From DATIYF01 sp035517775 (GTDB taxonomy: Bacteria; Acidobacteriota; Terriglobia; Terriglobales; Acidobacteriaceae), in NCBI GenBank assembly GCA_035517775.1, contig DATIYF010000027.1, positions 1-14,305 of the forward strand: a DNA stretch of 14,305 nt, in the 5' to 3' direction. Below the pieces are notes generated by a model. The model saw nothing but the letters and a program-made list of their open reading frames with translations. It had not been told where the DNA came from and made no database searches. Positions 13,735 to 14,305 of this stretch are shown here, piece by piece; position 1 is the stretch's first letter; every line of letters begins with the position of its first letter. A program made the position numbers and the translations under genes.

Positions 13735-13830
13735 TATTTGTTTACAATTGTTTAGCGAGGCCCATCATCACGAAGCGGACACAGCCATATGTTTTTTGGT
13801 ATTGTTATCTATTGTTTTGTAATCTTATAT
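13735..13830. promoter_or_regulatory. AT-rich island with 10-bp spaced TATTGTT repeats and an ACAATTGT palindrome
   Basis: In a GC-rich window this stretch is strikingly AT-rich. TATTGTT occurs at 13800-13806 and again at 13810-13816, exactly one helical turn apart. The palindrome ACAATTGT is at 13744-13751, and a T6 run is at 13792-13797. Such spacing is typical of sites bound side by side by a regulator, or of curved promoter DNA. It lies about 150-250 bp upstream of the receptor start at 13581 (minus strand), where control elements are expected. Confidence 0.4.
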
Positions 13831-13970
13831 CCGGCCTCAACTGATCGAAGAAAAATCGTGGCTTAGCCACCTGAAAGCTACCCAGGCGATCAATTGACGA
13901 GAATGATCCATGCCTCCCAACGGGCTCTGTGGCGCAAAGCTGCGCCGTCTGTTGAGAGTGGCAGGAAACA

Positions 13971-13999
13971 GGAAAGGCGGGGCTTGAGTTCACCCCGCC
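13971..13999 (-). terminator. Candidate terminator of the second (partial) receptor gene
   Basis: GGCGGGG (13976-13982) and CCCCGCC (13993-13999) form a perfect 7-bp GC stem with a 10-nt loop, 45 bp beyond the stop of the partial receptor. On the minus strand the stem is followed by TTTCC, a short and imperfect U tract. A weak terminator is the best reading; a processed RNA hairpin is possible. Confidence 0.55.
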
Positions 14000-14044
14000 G
14001 AGTTTCACATCAGATGCTGCGGTAAGCTCTGCTCACCTTCAAGG

Positions 14045-14305
14045 TCAGAAATAGAACTTAGCTCCTAGTTGCACGACGCGGCCCGGATTGGCGGTTTGCA
14101 CCCTTCCGAACGTCGTCCCAGTGTCGCCCACGTTGCCGTCAACACATGGGAACGGGCCGGCCGTATTGCAGAATTGAGTGTGATTGAACACGTTGTAGGC
14201 TTCCAGCCGGAGTTGCAGATACATTTGCTCGTTCGACGGCATGGGATGAATGTTTTTCTCGATCGCGAAGTCTGTATTATTCAGACCGGGTCCGTGGATT
14301 GGGTA
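14045..14305 (-). CDS. Second Oar-like TonB-dependent receptor, C-terminal 86 residues only
   Basis: The frame is open from the window edge to a TGA at 14045 and encodes only the end of the protein. It shares with the end of the receptor at 10150 the pattern HGPGLNNTDxAxxKNI, LQLRLExxNxFNHTQF, then FGxxxxAxxxRxVQL and a terminal KFYF. It is therefore another outer-membrane barrel of the same family ending in phenylalanine, in the same orientation, 463 bp upstream of the first receptor's start. The internal ATG at 14242 is not the start. The two ends are clearly related, but the loop after FNHTQF differs (Cys-containing here), so this is not a recent identical duplicate. The rest, including signal and plug, lies outside the window. 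Confidence 0.88.
   Translation of the reverse strand, partial: YPIHGPGLNNTDFAIEKNIHPMPSNEQMYLQLRLEAYNVFNHTQFCNTAGPFPCVDGNVGDTGTTFGRVQTANPGRVVQLGAKFYF

Larger units (their letters stand above)
13582..14044. other. 463-bp gene-free region between two receptor genes
   Basis: From left to right it holds the leader of the downstream receptor (13582 to about 13730), an AT-rich island with short repeats (about 13735-13830), a small GC-rich hairpin GGCGCA-AAGC-TGCGCC (13931-13946) and a candidate terminator (13971-13999). An open frame on the minus strand at 13805-14008 encodes 67 residues with no recognisable motif and overlaps the hairpins, so I do not call it. The promoter of the 13581 receptor should lie in the AT-rich island or the leader, but I could not pick a convincing -35/-10 pair. 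Confidence 0.6.

Noticed and set aside
13931..13946. Hairpin GGCGCA-AAGC-TGCGCC as a terminator
   Set aside because: The stem is only 6 bp and no U-rich tract follows on either strand; the better terminator candidate is at 13971-13999.
13805..14008. 67-codon minus-strand open frame in the intergenic region
   Set aside because: It has no ribosome site or recognisable motif, and it overlaps the hairpins and the AT-rich repeats.

Overview
The window looks like ordinary chromosome from a GC-rich member of the Acidobacteriota (Terriglobia/Koribacter-like). I infer this from three features: a secreted VWFA-related protein of the type common in that phylum, very long Oar-like TonB-dependent receptors with an N-terminal carboxypeptidase-regulatory-like domain and a LPLNGRN-type plug motif, and extragenic repeats of the TGTCATTCCGAG...GAGGAATCTG kind. 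No rRNA, tRNA, CRISPR array, transposase, phage gene or plasmid gene was seen.

Layout, left to right. (1) 1-1860: the start of an M20 zinc peptidase (minus strand, cut by the window edge) diverges from a small alpha/beta hydrolase. The hydrolase converges on a 102-residue membrane-anchored fibronectin type III protein. (2) 1861-5629: a glycerate 2-kinase of the MOFRL family (plus) converges on a two-gene minus-strand operon made of a MacA/HlyD-type efflux adaptor and a secreted DUF4097-like beta-repeat protein. (3) 5895-8189: a CorC/HlyC-type membrane protein (DUF21-CBS-CBS-CorC_HlyC) is followed after 6 bp by an unaccompanied DppB/OppB-type ABC permease. (4) 8323-10073: a fused MoaD-MoaE molybdopterin synthase overlaps by 4 bp a secreted VWFA-related protein. 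(5) 10101-14305, all minus strand: a complete 1143-residue Oar-like TonB-dependent receptor with its terminator, a 463-bp gene-free stretch containing an AT-rich island, and the last 86 residues of a second, related receptor.

The genes do not form one pathway. The common theme is the cell envelope: adaptor plus DUF4097 protein, CorC-like protein, permease, VWFA protein, FN3 protein and two receptors. Cytosolic metabolism is represented by the kinase, the hydrolase, the peptidase and molybdenum cofactor synthesis.

I did not find a convincing new multi-gene system. The most interesting observations are the MoaD-MoaE fusion with the essential Gly-Gly buried inside the chain and coupled to an exported VWFA protein; a clean split between minus-strand envelope genes with perfect GGAGG ribosome sites and plus-strand genes with none, some of which have a -10-like box almost touching the start codon; the regular 18-19-residue GSG ladder of the DUF4097-like protein beside an adaptor that lacks its transporter; and the tandem receptors with a repeat-bearing AT-rich region between them.
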